Below, in pieces: positions 62,470 to 64,000 of a stretch of 64,000 bases of DNA. Every line of letters starts with the position of its first letter. Within the stretch, counting starts at the first letter, position 1. Made by a program: the position numbers and the translations under genes. The stretch lies in the NCBI RefSeq assembly GCF_018917865.1, contig NZ_JAHLPM010000008.1, positions 124,001-188,000 of the forward strand, in the 5' to 3' direction. Origin of the DNA: Tissierella simiarum. GTDB lineage: Bacteria; Bacillota; Clostridia; Tissierellales; Tissierellaceae. The notes beneath the pieces are model-generated. The model was not told where the DNA came from. It did not search any database and saw only the letters and a program-made list of their open reading frames with translations.

Positions 62470-63110
62470 TGGCTGAATTACTTGTACCTTCTTTACTAGA
62501 AACTTTGTATATGGTTTTATTATCAACTATTTTTTCTATCTTAATAGGTTTTCCTTTAGGAATTTTACTGGTAATTACAGAAAAAGATAATATTTGGGAG
62601 AAACCTTTACTCAATAAAATTCTCAATGGAATTATAAATGTACTAAGATCTTTTCCTTTTTTAATTTTGATGATTTTAGTGTTTCCTTTATCCAAGTTAT
62701 TAGTGGGAAAAACCATTGGAACAACAGCAACTATTGTACCTCTTTCCATAGCTGCAGCTCCTTTTGTAGCAAGGGTTATGGAAAGTTCTTTAAAGGAAGT
62801 AGATAAAGGTGTAGTTGAATTAAGCCTTTCCATGGGTGCTACAGTATCCCAAATAATTACAAAGGTTCTTATTCCAGAAGCAATGCCTTCTTTAGTTTTA
62901 GGTATAACTTTAACTATAATCAACTTAATTGGATATTCAGCAATGGCGGGTGCCATTGGAGGAGGCGGCTTAGGAGATTTAGCAATCCGTTTTGGATTCT
63001 ATAGGTTCCAAACAGATTTAATGATTGTTTCTGTTTTAATAATAATCCTATTGGTCCAAGGAATTCAATACTTAGGTGATAGGATTTCTATAAAAATAAA
63101 TAAAAAATAA
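62469..63110 (+). CDS. metI: Methionine ABC transporter permease
   Basis: This is the membrane subunit of MetNIQ, 213 aa, with five helices and the coupling-loop motif EVDKGVVELSLSMGATVSQII, followed by AMAGAIGGGGLGDLAIRFGF, which is characteristic of MetI. It overlaps the metN stop by one base, and metQ follows 17 bases later. Confidence 0.95.
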   Translation: MAELLVPSLLETLYMVLLSTIFSILIGFPLGILLVITEKDNIWEKPLLNKILNGIINVLRSFPFLILMILVFPLSKLLVGKTIGTTATIVPLSIAAAPFVARVMESSLKEVDKGVVELSLSMGATVSQIITKVLIPEAMPSLVLGITLTIINLIGYSAMAGAIGGGGLGDLAIRFGFYRFQTDLMIVSVLIIILLVQGIQYLGDRISIKINKK

Positions 63111-63127
63111 CACAAGGGGGAGTTAAA

Positions 63128-63928
63128 TTGAAAAAAGTATTGTCATTAATATTAATTGTAGTTTTGTCCTTATCTCTATTAGCAGGTTGTAGTAAAAAAG
63201 AAAGTGCTGACAATGAAATTAAAATAGGCGTTTCTCCTGTTCCTCATAGAGAGCTAATTAATCTTATTAAAGAAGACCTAGAAAACGAAGGACTTAAAGT
63301 AACCGTAATAGAGTTTACTGATTATGTTAAACCCAATCATGCTTTAGCCGATAAAGAAATAGATGCTAACTTTTTCCAACATGAACCTTATTTAAATGAC
63401 TTTAAGGAAAAAGAAAAATTGGATATAATTTCTTTAGGAAAAGTTCATATAGAACCAATGGGATTCTATTCTTCAAAAATCAATTCTATAGATGAGTTAA
63501 AAGATGGTAGTGAAATATTGATTCCAAACGATACTGTAAATGGTGGTAGAGCTTTGCTTCTTCTTGAAAGTAATGGACTAATTAAGCTTAAAGATGGTGC
63601 AGGTTTAGAAGCTACTGAAAAAGACATAGTAGAGAATCCAAAAAATCTTAAAGTTAAATCCTTAGAAGCAGGTTCCCTTCCAAGAGTATTAAAAGACGTT
63701 GATGGAGCAGTTATAAACGGTAACTATGCCTTGGATGCAGGATTAAACCCAGTAAAAGATAGTTTATTCATTGAAGGAAAAGACTCTCCTTATGCTAATT
63801 TAGTAGCTATAAGAGCAGGAGAAGAAAATAAAGAAAAATTTGTTAAATTATTAAAAGCCCTTCAAAGCGAAAAGGTTAAAAAATATATTGAAGACACATA
63901 TGGTGGAGCTATAATACCAGCATTTTAA
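63128..63928 (+). CDS. metQ: Methionine-binding lipoprotein
   Basis: This is the substrate-binding subunit of MetNIQ, 266 aa. The lipoprotein signal ends in LLAGC (lipidated Cys about residue 21), and the NlpA-family fold is recognised from KIGVSPVPHRELI, ANFFQHEPYLNDF and VDGAVINGNYA. The start is TTG at 63128 with GGGGGAG upstream. Confidence 0.95.
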   Translation: MKKVLSLILIVVLSLSLLAGCSKKESADNEIKIGVSPVPHRELINLIKEDLENEGLKVTVIEFTDYVKPNHALADKEIDANFFQHEPYLNDFKEKEKLDIISLGKVHIEPMGFYSSKINSIDELKDGSEILIPNDTVNGGRALLLLESNGLIKLKDGAGLEATEKDIVENPKNLKVKSLEAGSLPRVLKDVDGAVINGNYALDAGLNPVKDSLFIEGKDSPYANLVAIRAGEENKEKFVKLLKALQSEKVKKYIEDTYGGAIIPAF

Positions 63929-63953
63929 ATATTAATCAAATATAAAAACTAAT

Positions 63954-63985
63954 AAAGGGGCTTAATCATGCCCCTTTATCTTGTT
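63954..63985 (+). terminator. Terminator after metQ
   Basis: AAAGGGGC (63954-63961) pairs with GCCCCTTT (63970-63977), followed by TATCTTG and then a T run ending the transcript. Confidence 0.85.
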
Positions 63986-64000
63986 TTTGTAGATTCAGTA

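Noticed and set aside
1-64000. CRISPR arrays, rRNA and tRNA genes
   Set aside because: I looked for regularly spaced direct repeats and tRNA-like T-loop sequences and saw none; a dedicated search would be needed to exclude a divergent tRNA.

Overview
The window is AT-rich (roughly 30 percent G+C by eye) with Gram-positive gene structure: strong Shine-Dalgarno sites, frequent TTG and GTG starts, and factor-independent terminators after most units. It has spore coat-like proteins, a GerS/YdcC-like lipoprotein beside alanine racemase, CsaB, glycyl radical enzymes, and PyrR- and SAM-controlled operons. Together these point to an anaerobic, spore-forming member of the Clostridia. A Tissierellales-like organism is my guess, not something the sequence proves. 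Most genes from 8.5 to 60.7 kb lie on the minus strand.

Accessory region, 1-8.5 kb. A minus-strand peptide natural-product locus has two radical SAM/SPASM proteins, two closely related Cys-containing precursor peptides, a perfect terminator hairpin and then an ABC transporter ATPase cut by the window edge. A 14-bp inverted repeat brackets the two precursor genes. A divergent HTH-TPR regulator of the RRNPP (PlcR/Rgg) type lies upstream. It is followed by an apparently intact IS1380-family element with a target duplication, an unknown coiled-coil protein, and a 164-bp palindromic element.

Metabolic and housekeeping core, 8.5-41.5 kb. A trans-4-hydroxyproline unit (activase hypE, dehydratase hypD, proC) sits next to an Xaa-Pro aminopeptidase and an EutH-like permease. 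This suggests use of proline- and hydroxyproline-rich peptides. Then come uvrB-uvrA behind a LexA box, the ftsE-ftsX-M23 peptidase-ctpA-PDZ cell-division and wall unit, a 5-formyltetrahydrofolate cyclo-ligase, a CofE-like F420 ligase homologue, a Lon-like protease, a LysM protein and a split transketolase.

Envelope and conserved block, 40.6-54.2 kb. A surface-polysaccharide operon (acetyltransferase, PIG-L deacetylase, GT4, DUF4330, membrane protein, O-antigen-ligase-like protein, CsaB, TagA) is preceded by the classic order acpS-ydcC/gerS-alr-antitoxin-EndoA. Here acpS is fused to nnrD.

Pyrimidine and methionine region, 54-64 kb. A complete pyrBICFKDE operon is preceded by a PyrR-type attenuator. 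Two spore coat-like genes follow, and a metNIQ methionine transporter lies behind a SAM-I riboswitch and two tandem terminators. A structured intergenic repeat of about 110 bp occurs three times in the window (17.9, 49.7 and 61.1 kb).
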